Of a stretch of DNA of 64,000 bases, positions 48,663 to 59,709 are shown piece after piece. The position numbers and the translations under genes are program-made. The stretch comes from Stenotrophomonas maltophilia. GTDB taxonomy: Bacteria; Pseudomonadota; Gammaproteobacteria; Xanthomonadales; Xanthomonadaceae. The notes beneath the pieces were generated by a model. That model searched no databases and was not told the DNA's origin. It saw only the letters and a program-made list of their open reading frames with translations. The stretch spans positions 5,001-69,000 of the forward strand of contig WNDS01000005.1 of assembly GCA_009912235.1 (NCBI GenBank). Reading direction: 5' to 3'. The number at the start of each line of letters is the position of its first letter. Within the stretch, counting starts at the first letter, position 1.

Positions 48663-49579
48663 TGGTCCGCATCGACGACCTGCAGCTGTTCGCCCGTACC
48701 GCAGCACTGGGCAGCTTTTCCCAGGCCGCGCGCGAGGCCGACCTGCTGCCCGGCCAGGTGGCCGCGGCGGTGGCATAGCTGGAGCGCGAGCTGGACCTGC
48801 GCCTGTTCGTGCACACCACCCGCAGCCTGCGGCTGACCGCTGAGGGCGCGCTGTACCTGCCCTATGCGCAGCAGGTGTTGGCCACCCTGCGCGAAGGCCA
48901 GGTGCGGGTGCAGGGCGAGGACGCCGAACTGCGCGGTACGCTGCACATCGCCGCGCCGTCCGACCTGGGCCGCAACCTGCTGCTGCCGTTGCCCGGCAGC
49001 TTCCGCGCCGCGCACCCGAAGCTGCGCCTGCACCTGCAGCTGTCCGATCAGATCACCAACGTGTTCCGCGACCCGGTGGACATCGCCTTCCGGCTGGGTC
49101 GGCTGGACGAAGCCAGCTATGTCGCGCTGCCGCTGCTGGAGGGCAACCGCCGGGTGCTGGTGGCGGCCCCGTCCTACCTGCGCCAGCACGGTGCGCCGGC
49201 CAGCCTGGAGGCGCTGAAGGACCACGCCTGCGTGCTGTTCCAGCTGGGCGGGAGCACTTACGACTGCTGGGGCTTCGACATGGACGGCCGGCAGGTGGTT
49301 GTGTCGGTGCGCGGTGCGCTGGAGTGCGACGATGCCGATGCCGTGCGGCGCTGGGTGGTGGCCGGTGAAGGCATCACCTACAAATCCTGGCTGGACGTGC
49401 GCGGGGACGTGCTGGCCGGGCGCCTGCAGGTGCTGCTGGACGGCGCCGGGCAGGTGCTGCCGCTGAACATGGTCTGCCCGCACCGCAAGCAGTTCTCCCC
49501 AGCCGTGCGCCAGCTGCACGCCTACCTGATGCAGCAGCTGCAACCGCTGCTGTTCGGCCTGCCCCAGGCACCGCCCTGA
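48657..49579 (+). pseudogene. LysR-family regulator with frameshift and in-frame TAG
   Basis: Nominally ~307 residues. The helix-turn-helix starts normally (MKMVRIDDLQLFARTAALGS). The frame shifts at 48720-48722: TTTTCC has two C where three would read FSQAAREADLLP. The restored frame hits TAG at 48776-48778 (VAxLERELDLRLF, probably Gln or Lys). After that it stays open through LHIAAPSDLGRNLLLPLPGS, the effector domain, to QQLQPLLFGLPQAPP. With two lesions in the DNA-binding domain it should be inactive as written. Divergent from the alcohol dehydrogenase-like gene. Confidence 0.8.
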
Positions 49580-49643
49580 CCCCTGTCGCCGTTTGCGGCA
49601 GTGCAGCACAATGGCCCCCCGACGTTGATCCGAGAACCGTGCC

Positions 49644-50285
49644 ATGCCGTGGATGGGCATCCAGGACCTGTGGACTTTCCTGGCCGCCGTGCTGGTCTTC
49701 CTGGCACTGCCGGGCCCGGGCACGTTCATGCTGCTCACCGCCACCGGCCGTGGCGGCGTACGCGGCGGCTACACCGCGCTGGGCGGCCTGCTGGTGGGCG
49801 ACCAGATCCTGATGTGGCTGGCGATGGGCGGCGTGGCCGCGCTGCTGAAGGCTAACCCGCTGGTGTTCCATGCCGTGCAGTACCTGGGCGCGGCCTACCT
49901 GGTGTGGGTCGGCATCGGCCTGCTGCGCACGCCCAAGGCCGGCGCCGGTGACGATGCGGCCAGCCCGGGCGGCATCCGCCTGCACCCGGGCCGCTACTTC
50001 CGCCAGGCTATCCTGGTCAGCCTGCTCAACCCGAAGGCCATCCTGTTCTACATGGCGTTCCTGCCGTTGTTCATCGACCCCGCCGCGCACCAGGGCCTGG
50101 CCACGTTCGCGGCGCTGGCCGGCATCATCTTCGTGGTCAGCGTGGGCTACTGCTCGCTGCTGATCTGGGTGGGCAACCTGGCACGCCGCTGGCTGATCCA
50201 GCACCCGCGGGTCAGTGATGCGCTGCGCCGCGTGTCCGGCCTGTTCCTGGCGGCCTTCGGCATCCGGCTGGGCCTGACCGGCTGA
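49644..50285 (+). CDS. LysE-family amino acid exporter
   Basis: A 213-residue inner-membrane protein with about six helices. Family segments are FLAVLALPGPGT-like VFLALPGPGTFMLLTATGRG, RGGYTALGGLLVGDQILMWL, YLGAAYLVWVGIGLLR and QAILVSLLNPKAILFYMAFL. Members export amino acids or homoserine lactones; substrate unknown here. ATG 49644 (MPWMG) or 49653. It follows the broken LysR gene by 64 bp and converges on the next regulator. One of the few intact genes in the 44-55 kb stretch. Confidence 0.9.
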   Translation: MPWMGIQDLWTFLAAVLVFLALPGPGTFMLLTATGRGGVRGGYTALGGLLVGDQILMWLAMGGVAALLKANPLVFHAVQYLGAAYLVWVGIGLLRTPKAGAGDDAASPGGIRLHPGRYFRQAILVSLLNPKAILFYMAFLPLFIDPAAHQGLATFAALAGIIFVVSVGYCSLLIWVGNLARRWLIQHPRVSDALRRVSGLFLAAFGIRLGLTG

Positions 50286-50288
50286 GAC

Positions 50289-51207
50289 TCATCCGGCCAC
50301 TGCGGTGGCACGCAGGTGGTCGATGAATACCCGCAGCTTGGGCGCCATCTGCTCGCGTACCAGGTAGTACAGGTGAAACCCCGGGAACGGCGGCTGCCAG
50401 TCCTGCAGCACCGCCTGCAGGCGGCCGGTCGCCAGGTCGTCGGCCATCTGCGAGGCGAAGCCCTGCACCATGCCCAACCCGGCCAGCGCGGCGCGGTGTG
50501 CCAGCTGGGTGTCGTTGAACACCAGCGGGCCGCCGACCTCCACGTCCAGCGCATACCCGTCGCGGCTGAATTCCCAGGGCATCAGCCGGCCGTTGGCGCG
50601 CCGTTAGCGGATGCAGGCATGGCCATCCAGCGCGTGCGGGCTGGCCGGCACGCCGTGGCGCTGCAGGTAGGCCGGCGTGGCCACCACCACCTGCTGTTCC
50701 GGCGGCCCGATCGGCACCGCGATCATGCCGCGTGCCAGTGATTCGCCCAGCCGGATGCCGGCGTCGAAGCCAACGGCCACCAGGTCGCTCAGCGCCGCCT
50801 GCACGCACAGTTCCACCTCCACCTGCGGGTAACGGGCCAGGAACGCCGGCAGGCCCGGCAGCACCCGCCGTTCGGCCACCAGCCGTGGCAGGGCGATGCG
50901 CAGCAGGCCGGCTGGCACCGCGCGTGCTGTCCAGATCGGCGAAGGCGCCATCGATCTGCGCCAGCCCCCCGCGTACCCGCTGCAGGAAGCGCGTGCCGTG
51001 TTCGGTCAGGCCCACCCGGCGCGTGGTCCGCTGCAGCAGGAACACGCCCATCTGTGCTTCCAGTGCGCGCACGCTCTGCGACAGCGCCGAGGTGGACACG
51101 CCCAGTGCATCAGCGGCGCGGGTGAAGCTGGCATGGTCGGCCACGTGGACGAAGGCGACCACGGCCGACAGCGGTGCGGAAGTATCCATTGTGAAGCCAG
51201 TCTTCAT
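50289..51207 (-). pseudogene. LysR-family regulator with frameshift and in-frame TAA
   Basis: Nominally ~305 residues. The intact N-terminal part reads [20 protein letters not shown] and [20 protein letters not shown]. Near 50922-50930 the frame changes after DLDSTR; dropping one base gives [15 protein letters not shown]. In the second frame a TAA at 50604-50606 ([19 protein letters not shown], expected Tyr) is followed by normal sequence to the C-terminus (DDLATGRLQAVLQDW, PKLRVFIDHL). Two lesions, span one base over a codon multiple. Divergent from the aldo/keto reductase gene, its likely target. Confidence 0.8.
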
Positions 51208-51313
51208 GGTGAGTCCGGTGCCGTGCAGTTTATCCGCACGTTGGTGTGGCGGATGCTGTGCCCCTCGCCGCCACCTGCCTGCGCGCGGCGCCTTCCCCCC
51301 CAAGGAGATCCGC

Positions 51314-52309
<996 letters not shown>

Positions 52310-52484
52310 GCCCGGCCCGGGCCAACGCGTCAGGGAGGCTGCCGCCGGATTGTGCCGATTCCGGCGGCAGACGCCGCGCACAGCGCGCGCTGGAACGGCT
52401 GTGACCTCCGTCAGTGGTAATGCTGCGCTGCATTCGGTCACACTCGGGGACTTGTCGTTCCTTGTCATTCCTTCCGAGGCCTGC

Positions 52485-53912
52485 ATGTCCCTGCTCCGGC
52501 GCAAGTCCCTAGATACCGTCACCGTCCACGAAGAGGGACGACGGTTGATCCCCACCCTGAGCTGGCTGCACCTGATCGCGTTGGGCATCGGCGCCATCGT
52601 CGGTACCGGCATCTATACGCTGATCGGCGTGGGTGCCAACCTCGCCGGCCCGGCGGTGTTGATTTCCTTCGCCATCGCCGGTGCGGTGTGTACTTGCGCG
52701 GCGCTGTCCTATGCCGAGCTGTCGACGATGATGCCGGCCGCCGGCAGCGCCTACACCTACAGCTACAGCGCGCTGGGCGAGGTGTTCGCCTGGGTGGTGG
52801 GCTGGAGCCTGATCCTGGAGTACTCGCTGGTGGTGAGTACCGTGGCGGTGGGCTGGTCGGGCTACTTCGTCGGCTTCCTGGAATGGGTGCACACCCAGTT
52901 CGGCTGGAACGTGCACCTGCCGGCGGCGCTGGCGGCCGGTCCGCACGTGGAAGGCGGCATGATCAACCTGCCGGCCATCGTGATCACCTGGCTGGTGGCC
53001 GCCATGCTGATGGCCGGTACCAAGGAAAGCGCCACCCTCAACGCTATCCTGGTGGTGTTCAAGCTGATTGCGCTGGCCATCTTCGTGGCCGTGGTCCTGC
53101 CCGCCTTCGACAGCGCCAACCTGCAGCCGTTCATGCCCTATGACTTTGCCAAGTCGATCGGCCCGGACGGCGTCGAGCACGGCGTGATGGCCGCCGCGGC
53201 AATCATCTTCTTCGCCTTCTACGGCTTCGATGCGATTTCCACCGCCGCCGAGGAAACCAAGAACCCGGGCCGCGACCTGTCCATCGGCATCATCGGTTCG
53301 ATGATCGGCTGCACCATCGTCTACGTGCTGGTGGCGCTGGCCGCCGTCGGTGCGATGAGCTATGCGGTGTTCGGCCACAGCGCCGAGCCGCTGGCCCTGA
53401 TCATGCGCCAGCTCGGTCACCCGACCGCAGCGATGGTGATCGGCGTGATCGCGATCATCGCGCTGCCGACCGTGCTGCTGGCGTTCCTGTATGGCCAGAG
53501 CCGCATCTTCTTCGTGATGAGCCGCGACGGCCTGCTGCCGCGCGGCCTGTCCAAGGTCAACGCACGCACCGGCACGCCGGTGGCCACCACGCTGTTCACT
53601 GCGGTGGTGGTGTCGGCGCTGGCCGGCGTGGCACGCCTGGACGAAATCGCGGCGCTGGCCAACGCTGGCACCCTGGCCGCCTTCACCGCGGTGGGTATCT
53701 GCCTGGTGGTGCTGCGCGTGCGTGAACCGGACCGCGCGCGCACCTTCCGCACGCCGCTGGCGCTGGTGGTGGGCCCGCTGGCCGCGCTGGGCTGCATCTA
53801 CCTGTTCATCAGCCTGCCGCACACCACCCAGCTGTATTTCCTGCTGTGGAACGTGGTCGGTCTGGTGCTGTACTTCCTCTACAGCCGCCGACACGCGGTG
53901 ATCGCCCGATAA
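52485..53912 (+). CDS. APC-family amino acid permease
   Basis: A 475-residue inner-membrane transporter with 12 or so helices, cationic amino acid transporter type. The first helix carries LIALGIGAIVGTGIYTLIGV, the APC substrate-site break. Others are LSYAELSTMMPAAGSAYTYS, FFAFYGFDAISTAAEETKNP and LPTVLLAFLYGQSRIFFVMS. ATG 52485 gives the family opening MSLLRRKS; the long frame upstream crosses the intergenic region. Substrate not determined. Its neighbour upstream, the reductase, is 175 bp away. Confidence 0.92.
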   Translation: MSLLRRKSLDTVTVHEEGRRLIPTLSWLHLIALGIGAIVGTGIYTLIGVGANLAGPAVLISFAIAGAVCTCAALSYAELSTMMPAAGSAYTYSYSALGEVFAWVVGWSLILEYSLVVSTVAVGWSGYFVGFLEWVHTQFGWNVHLPAALAAGPHVEGGMINLPAIVITWLVAAMLMAGTKESATLNAILVVFKLIALAIFVAVVLPAFDSANLQPFMPYDFAKSIGPDGVEHGVMAAAAIIFFAFYGFDAISTAAEETKNPGRDLSIGIIGSMIGCTIVYVLVALAAVGAMSYAVFGHSAEPLALIMRQLGHPTAAMVIGVIAIIALPTVLLAFLYGQSRIFFVMSRDGLLPRGLSKVNARTGTPVATTLFTAVVVSALAGVARLDEIAALANAGTLAAFTAVGICLVVLRVREPDRARTFRTPLALVVGPLAALGCIYLFISLPHTTQLYFLLWNVVGLVLYFLYSRRHAVIAR

Positions 53913-53916
53913 GGTC

Positions 53917-54014
53917 GCCGCCGGGCATCGCCCGGCCGTGCCCCTGGTAGTGCCGGCCGCTGGCCGGCAACCTCTGCATCCCACAGCGCAGGTAGGCGCC
54001 GGCCGTTGGCCGGC
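53917..54014. repeat. Cluster of SMAG-like palindromes
   Basis: Between two convergent genes: a palindrome on GCCGGGC at 53919-53936, a GTAG-headed palindrome on TGCCGGCCGCTGGCCGGCA at 53947-53969, and a second GTAG copy on GCCGGCCGTTGGCCGGC at 53992-54014. The last two share the stem of the repeats at 60485-60668. They may end transcription from both sides. Confidence 0.72.
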
Positions 54015-54038
54015 CATTCCCCGCACCGGTTGCGTGGT

Positions 54039-55283
54039 TCAACCGCCCTGTCTGGCTGCGTAGTCCTGCGCCTGGCGCATTACCCGCAGCAGGTTGCCAC
54101 CCCAGATGCCGGCAATCTGCTGCTCGGTGTAGCCCTTGCGCAGCAGCCAGGCGGTAATCTTCGGCAGCTGGCTGACATCGCGCAGATCGGCCAGGCCGCC
54201 ACCGCCGTCCCAGTCCAGGCCGATGCCCACGTGCTCCGGTCCAGCCACCGCCAGCAGATGCTCCAGGTGGGCGAAGAAGTCCTCCAGTGTGGCCCTGCGC
54301 TGCGGGTAACTCTGGTCGATGCGCTCCAGGCCCTGCGCCAGCGCCGCGCCCTGCTGCATGTCCAGCGTGTCCCAGCGGCCGCCGATCTGCTGCATCAGCA
54401 CGCCTTCTGCTTCCGAGCGCGCGTCGCTCTTGGGGGCGTCGATCAGGTAGCCGCCATAGGCGTTGACCTGGATCACCCCGCCGGCCTTGGCCAGCGCGCG
54501 CAGGCGCGTGTCGTCCAGGTTGCGCGGGTGGTTGTGGATGGCCCTGGCCGAGCTGTGCGAGAGCACGAACGGTACCGGCATCATCGCGATCAGGTCATCG
54601 AACACCGCATCGGACGCATGCGATTGATCGATGACGATGCCCAGCTTCACCGCCTGTTGCACCAGCGCCTTGCCGGCCGGGCTCAGACCCTTCCATTCGG
54701 GCCCCTTGCCGTCGGTGGCCGAATCGGCGAACTCGTTGTTGGCAAAGTGCACGGTGCTGAGCAGGCGCAGCCCGGCCTGGTGTTAGAAGGACAGCAGCGA
54801 AGGATCGGCCACCAGCGGGCTGACGTTTTCCATGCTGATGTAGACCACGCGCTTGCCGCTGGCCTTGATGCGCGCGGCATCGTCGGCGGTCAGCGCCAGC
54901 GCGAAACGGTCCGGGTGCGCGGCCAGCATCTCGCGGATATCCAGCAAGCGCTGCTGCCCCTGGTCGCGCTCGGCCAGGTGGGCGGCGGCGCTGCGGTCGC
55001 CCTGCCCGGTGTAGATGGCCCAGAAGCCGCCATCGAGCGCGCCTTCGACCATGCGCGGCAGGTCCACCTGGGACAGCGCGTTGTGGTCGTGGCGCTGGGT
55101 GATGTCAAAACCGCTGCGGCCGAAGTTGGCCGGCATGTCCAGGTGGCTGTCCAGGGTCAGCAGGCGCTGCTGCAGTGCGTTGGCACGCGCCAGTTCCTGC
55201 GCGCTGAAATCGATGGCCTGGGCCGACAGTGGCGCGGCCAGCGCCAGGGCAAGCAACAACGGCAGGCGACGCAGCACGGGCAT
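54039..55283 (-). pseudogene. Membrane dipeptidase (peptidase M19) with in-frame TAA
   Basis: Nominally 414 residues, a secreted zinc dipeptidase. Signal peptide 1-~23 (MPVLRRLPLLLALALAAPLS). Zinc-site segments are LTLDSHLDMPANFGRSGFDI, then VIDQSHASDAVF, VLSHSSARAIHNHPRNLDD and HVGIGLDWDGGGGL. A TAA at 54783-54785 (codon 167) follows PSLLSF; the frame then goes on with HQAGLRLLSTVHFANNEFAD, where relatives have Tyr before HQ. The cut-off product would lack most metal ligands. A downstream ATG could not rescue the fold. Confidence 0.85.
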
Positions 55284-55445
55284 GGACCGATTCCTTGGCT
55301 TGAAGAGTCAGTGCTGATCATAGCGCCAGCGCCGGGCCGCCGGTAGTCCCGCACGCCCCGGTCCGGCTCCTTTACACTCGCCGGCAGCCCACCCGGCACG
55401 ACTGCCCGCGCCACCTGCGGCCACGCCCCACGAACGGATGCACCA

Positions 55446-56276
55446 ATGTCCTCTGCCCTGCCCCCGGCCATTCCCCTGCCGCCCACGGCCCACGCCCCGC
55501 CCGCCCTGCCTGTGGCGCCGGCAAGCGTGGTCCAGCTGCGCGACGAGGTACTGCCGGCGCTGTTCGCCGCGCGTGTGGATATCGGCCGCTACGGCCCGCC
55601 GGGGCTGGCCGGCGCCAGTGCCGAGCCGGCCTGGCAGGATGACAGCGCCGCCGCGCTGGCGCGTACCCTGGCCGAACTGGTCGCGCGCCTGGCCGAACAG
55701 GATCCGCGCGCGCTGCTGCAGCAGAGCGACTGGTGGCAGCGTTTCACCGGGGCAGACATCGAAGCGCGCCTGCGCCGTCGCATCGCCATGGGCAGCAACA
55801 CCGCGCTGCTGGCCGAGATCGAACGCCAGGCCATGGCCGTGCGCCGCAGCGTGGATGCGCTCGAAGCGCTGCTGCACGGGCACGATGGCCTCAGCACGCA
55901 GCTGCAGGTCTACATCGATGCCGGCCTGCAGTTCCTGCAGCAGCAGCCGGCAGACAGCAGCAACGACGACGACCCGCTGCGCCTGGACCGGCCGGTGGAA
56001 CGGCTGCAGCGCCGCCTCACCAACCTCACCGCGCTGCAGGGCAGCCATGCGATGGCGCGCATGCAGCTGCAGCTGGCGCGCCGCAACGCCATCGAGCTGC
56101 TGGACCGCTATACCGAGACGGTGGAGATCCTGCTGCCGATCTGGCGCCAGACCATCATGGCCCTGCAGAACACCGACAACGCCAGCGCGCAGATGGTGGC
56201 CAGCGCCGCGCAGGCACAGGACCGGCTGATGCAGGCTGTGCGGCAGCTGCTGCAGCCCAGTGGAGCCTCCGCATGA
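55446..56276 (+). CDS. TelA-like (toxic anion resistance family) coiled-coil protein
   Basis: 276 residues, cytoplasmic. A Pro/Ala-rich N-terminus (~25) leads to helical sequence throughout. DWWQRFTGADIEARLRRRIA and the C-terminal RRNAIELLDRYTETVEILLP with IWRQTIMAL resemble the TelA/KlaA family, where the last helices are best conserved. The match is by eye and moderate. TelA-type proteins are linked to tellurite or cell-envelope stress, but the role here is open. Coupled by ATGA to a membrane protein gene, suggesting a two-gene unit. Confidence 0.6.
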   Translation: MSSALPPAIPLPPTAHAPPALPVAPASVVQLRDEVLPALFAARVDIGRYGPPGLAGASAEPAWQDDSAAALARTLAELVARLAEQDPRALLQQSDWWQRFTGADIEARLRRRIAMGSNTALLAEIERQAMAVRRSVDALEALLHGHDGLSTQLQVYIDAGLQFLQQQPADSSNDDDPLRLDRPVERLQRRLTNLTALQGSHAMARMQLQLARRNAIELLDRYTETVEILLPIWRQTIMALQNTDNASAQMVASAAQAQDRLMQAVRQLLQPSGASA

Positions 56277-57133
56277 AGTCCGGCATGGACGATCCACTGA
56301 AGGTGCCCGGGCTGCAGGCCCGCGTCGAAGCCGTGCCCGGCCTGCGCGCGCCGTACCGGCGCGGCTCGTTCGCGCGTACGCTGGGGCTGGCCCGCTTCCC
56401 GCTGCTGCTGCCGGTCATGGTGCTGGCGTTCGTACTGAAGGGTGGCATCACCAGCAGCCCGACATGGGCCCACGTGCCGCCCGGCTTCGGCGGTGGCAGC
56501 CCAGTGGGCGACATGGCCATGGTGTTCCTGGTCATGGGCATTCCGCTGCTGGTGTGGGTGGGCTTCGGGCTGCGCAACGTGCTGCGCAACCGCGGTGTCC
56601 ACCACTTCACCTTCTCCTTCGTGATCGGCGGCACCCTGCTGGCCGGCATGCTGGGGGTCACCGGCATTGCCTCGGCGGACCTGGACGATGCCGCCGCACG
56701 TGTCGGCCACGGCGAACGCCTGCAGTACAGCAAGCTCGACAGCCTGGTGGATGGCCCGCAGTTCGCCAACTTCAGCCCGGGCTGGCAGGCCTACCTGAAG
56801 GCACAGCAGACGCTGGCGCAGGCCTCGCTGCCGCTGAATGGCGCCGGCCATGCGGTCGCGCGCGGCCTGGACATCGGCGTGGCGGTGCCGCCTGCGGTGC
56901 AGGCACGCTTCGAAGCCAAGGCCGGCCTGCCGCATGCCGCGCACACCCGGGCCTGGCTGGGCGAGCATCGCCTGCGCCTGGGGCTGTTCGGTGTGCTAGG
57001 CACGCTGGCCGGCTGGTTACTGCTGCTGTTGCTGGTGCTGGGCACCGGGCTGACCGTGCTGGGCTACCACGTGCGTGGCCGCGCCCGGGTCATCAACGGG
57101 CAGCTGCAGCAGCTGCAGCCGCCCCCGTTGTAA
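56273..57133 (+). CDS. Hypothetical multi-pass membrane protein
   Basis: 286 residues with about four membrane helices: FPLLLPVMVLAFVLKGG, MAMVFLVMGIPLLVWVGFGL, FVIGGTLLAGMLGVTGIA and, near the C-terminus, GTLAGWLLLLLLVLGTGLTV. A ~110-residue loop between helices three and four (LDSLVDGPQFANFSPGWQAY) is probably periplasmic. No family recognised. It starts inside the stop of the TelA-like gene and ends 39 bp from the convergent methyltransferase gene. Confidence 0.78.
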   Translation: MKSGMDDPLKVPGLQARVEAVPGLRAPYRRGSFARTLGLARFPLLLPVMVLAFVLKGGITSSPTWAHVPPGFGGGSPVGDMAMVFLVMGIPLLVWVGFGLRNVLRNRGVHHFTFSFVIGGTLLAGMLGVTGIASADLDDAAARVGHGERLQYSKLDSLVDGPQFANFSPGWQAYLKAQQTLAQASLPLNGAGHAVARGLDIGVAVPPAVQARFEAKAGLPHAAHTRAWLGEHRLRLGLFGVLGTLAGWLLLLLLVLGTGLTVLGYHVRGRARVINGQLQQLQPPPL

Positions 57134-57172
57134 GCGCCGGTGCCGGCACGTGGCCGGCACCGAGGCCGCAGG

Positions 57173-58340
57173 TCAGTTGACCACGCGGCAGAACACGGCC
57201 TTCAGGTAACGCGATTCCTGCACGTGAGCCATGAACGGATGGTCCGGGCCGGCGCCGGCCACCTTCAGGATCTGGATCGTGCGGCCGGAATAGAACGCCG
57301 CGCGGCGCAGCATGTCCAGGAACTGATCCTCGGCCACCAGGCCGGTGCAGGAGAACGTGGCGAACAGGCCACCGGGCTTGACCACGCCCAGCGCCAGCTT
57401 GTTCATGTCCAGGTACTTCTTCAGCGCGGTGATGACCTGGTCGCGGTCGCAGGTCATCTTCGCCGGGTCCAGGATCACCACATCGTACTGCTCTCCGCGG
57501 TTGGACGCATCGCGCAGCCACGGGAAGATGTCGGACTGGATGAACTTCGGGCGCACGTTGTTCAGGTGCGAATTGCCCTTGGCGATCTGGATCACGTCTT
57601 CATCGATGTAGATGCCGATCACTTCCGAGGCGCCACGGCCCGCCGCGTACACCGCAAAACCGCCGGTGTTGCAGCACAGGTCGAGCACGCTCTTGCCTTC
57701 CACTTGCTCGCTCAGCCACTGCCGGTTCTCGCGCTGGTCGGCGAAGAAGCCGGTCTTGTGCGCACCGGCCGGGTCGGCACGGAACTTGATGCCATGCTCG
57801 GTGATCACCGACGCTTCGGTGGTGGTGTTGCCGTGGAGATCGAAGCTTTTCTGCTTCTGCACGTGTTCGTCGGCGAAGCTGTGGAAGCGGCAGCCCGGGA
57901 ACTGTTCGCGCAGGGCGTCGTAGATCCACTCGCGGTGGCGGAACATGCCGGCGGCGAAGAACTCGACCACCACCAGATCGTTATAACGGTCCACTACCAG
58001 GCCGGACAGGCCATCGCCTTCGCTGTGCACCACGCGCCAGGCATCAGATACCGCATCGAGCTTGAGCACGCCGCGGCACAGCTCGACCGCCTGGGCGATC
58101 TTGCGCGAGAACCAGCCGGCATCGACCGGCACGTTCGGGTCGGTTTCGAGGATGCGCACGGCAATGCGCGAATGCCCGCTGTAGAAGCCACGGCCGATGA
58201 ACTCGCCATCGATGCCGACCACGTCGACGATGGCGCCGGGCTTGGGCCGCACGGCGGGCTTTTCGACCAGTTTCTGGAAGATCCACGGGTGGCTGGAGCG
58301 CCACGCGTTCTTGAGGCGGACAACGGGAAGGGGTATTCAT
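57173..58340 (-). pseudogene. RlmI-like class I SAM-dependent rRNA cytosine methyltransferase, start region frameshifted
   Basis: An enzyme of the RlmI (23S rRNA m5C) family. An N-terminal PUA-like part reads RLKNAWRSSHPWIFQKLVEK and GRGFYSGHSRIAVRILETD. The SAM motif is DLCCNTGGFAVYAAGRGASE, the catalytic region VVILDPAKMTCDRDQV and GLFATFSCTGLVAED with the active Cys. The frame is open from ~58336 to the end, but the only plausible ATG (58340) is in another frame and a TGA (58337-58339) blocks the coding frame just upstream. Two more C in the C4 run at 58330-58333 would join them. If there is no error, translation may start at GTG 58252 and lose the family N-terminus. Confidence 0.78.
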
Positions 58341-58363
58341 CTGCCTATTGTAAACCGGCCGTC

Positions 58364-58394
58364 GGGGTCAGACCCCCGCAGGGGCTCTGACCCC
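58364..58394. repeat. GGGGTCAGA-type palindrome
   Basis: An imperfect inverted repeat of GGGGTCAGACCCC-type arms around GCAGG, 31 bp. It belongs with the copies at 61890-61920 and 61955-61985, which have the same CCCCGCAGGGG-like centre. It lies between two divergent start regions. Confidence 0.65.
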
Positions 58395-58443
58395 GGTCCG
58401 CCGACCATTTGACTGCGGCCCAGCCAGGCCGCAGAATCGGCCG

Positions 58444-58550
58444 CAGAAGGGGAGTAGCTCCCAGACGTTGTCACCGTTAATTCGAGCCCGCAGGCTCCGG
58501 TGCAACGGCAATCCCACCCGCGTGGGGTTGCGAGCGAGACCTTCGTCGTA
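58444..58550 (+). ncRNA. yybP-ykoY manganese riboswitch
   Basis: The two conserved family strings are present: AGAAGGGGAGTAGCTCCC at the 5' side (58445-58462) and GCGAGCGAGACCTTCG at the 3' side (58530-58545). The outer AGAAGG/CCTTC ends pair to form P1. In between is a variable stem (CCCGCAGGCTCCGG and the hairpin CCCACCCGCGTGGGG). The class senses Mn2+ and commonly precedes terC/alx and mntP genes. Here it ends ~95 bp before the terC ATG on the same strand. Confidence 0.88.
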
Positions 58551-58644
58551 CTGGCGGAGCTCTGTTCCTGGATCCCCCTCCCGATCCTCCGTTGCAGATC
58601 CTCGCCGTCCGGCCTGGCATTCATCTTTCCAACGCATATTCCCA

Positions 58645-59612
58645 ATGCAGACGATCGGTAATGTGTGGTTGTGGGGCGGCTTCGGCGCGGTGGTCATCAT
58701 CGTGTTGCTGGTCGACCTGGTCCTGATGCGCCGCGGCGGCCCGCACAAGGTCACCTTCAAGGAGGCCCTGTGGTGGTCCATCGGCTGGGTCGTGCTGGCC
58801 TTGCTGTTCAACGCCGGCCTCTGGTACTACCTCAGCGAGACCGCCGTCCAGGTGATGGCCAACAAGGTCGGTCTGGAGTTGCTGAACGGTTATCTGGTCG
58901 AGAAGGCGCTGGCGGTGGACAACATCTTTGTCTTCCTGATGATCATGAGCTACTTCGCGGTGCCGGAAGAACAGCGCCAGAAGGTGCTGATCATCGGCAT
59001 CCTTGGCGCGATCATGCTGCGTACGATCATGATCTTCGCCGGCAGCGTGCTCATCACCCAGTTCCACTGGCTGCTCTACGTGTTCGGTGCCTTCCTGCTG
59101 TTCACTGGCTGGAAGATGTGGTTCGCCGCCGGTAAGGAACCGGACCTGGAGACCAACCCGGCCCTGCGCTGGATGCGCCGCCACCTGCGCTTGCTGCCGG
59201 ACTACGCCGGCAACGCCATGAGCGTGATGCGCGACGGCAAGCACTGGTTCACCCCGCTGTTCGCGGTGCGGATCCTGATCGCGGTGACTGACATGATCTT
59301 CGCCGTGGACAGCATCCCGGCCATCTTCGCCATCACCACCGACCCGTTCATCGTGCTCACCTCCAACGTGTTCGCGGTGCTGGGTCTGCGTGCGATGTTC
59401 TTCCTGCTGGCCGGCATGGCCGACCGCTCCACCTGCTGCCCTACGGGCTGGCGCTGGTGCTGGGCTTCATCAGCATCAAGATGATGATCATCGACGTGTA
59501 CAAGATCCCGACCCCGGTGTCGCTGGGCGTGGTCGCGCTGATCATCGCCGCCACCGTGGTGCTGAGCCTGAAGAACCCGCCGAAGCAGCCGCCGGAACAG
59601 GGCGCTGACTGA
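58645..59612 (+). pseudogene. TerC/Alx-family membrane protein, frameshifted
   Basis: Nominally ~322 residues with about nine helices. The acidic membrane motifs of the family are there: YLVEKALAVDNIFVFLMIMS and TDMIFAVDSIPAIFAITTDP. At 59427-59430 one T is missing (CGCTCCACC for CGCTTCCACC): the written frame ends STCCPTGWRWCW, while the next frame reads FHLLPYGLALVLGFISIKM and runs to 59612. The span is one base short. Preceded by a Mn2+ riboswitch, so it most likely exports or handles manganese, as shown for Alx/TerC relatives. Confidence 0.85.
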
Positions 59613-59709
59613 TGCGCCGGGCCCGGGCAACGGATTGTCCCGCTGCCTGGGCCGATTTTCCCATCCCCCGAGCCTTGCATTCGCTGCGGGGGATTCCATT
59701 GCTGAAGGT

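Larger units (their letters stand above)
58341..58644. other. 304-bp regulatory region upstream of terC
   Basis: Divergent spacer between the methyltransferase and terC. It contains a GGGGTC palindrome (58364) and a riboswitch (58444), both annotated separately. The stretch from 58551 to 58644 holds CCCCCTCCCGATCCTCC, which may pair with the ribosome-binding region; no gene seen. Confidence 0.6.
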
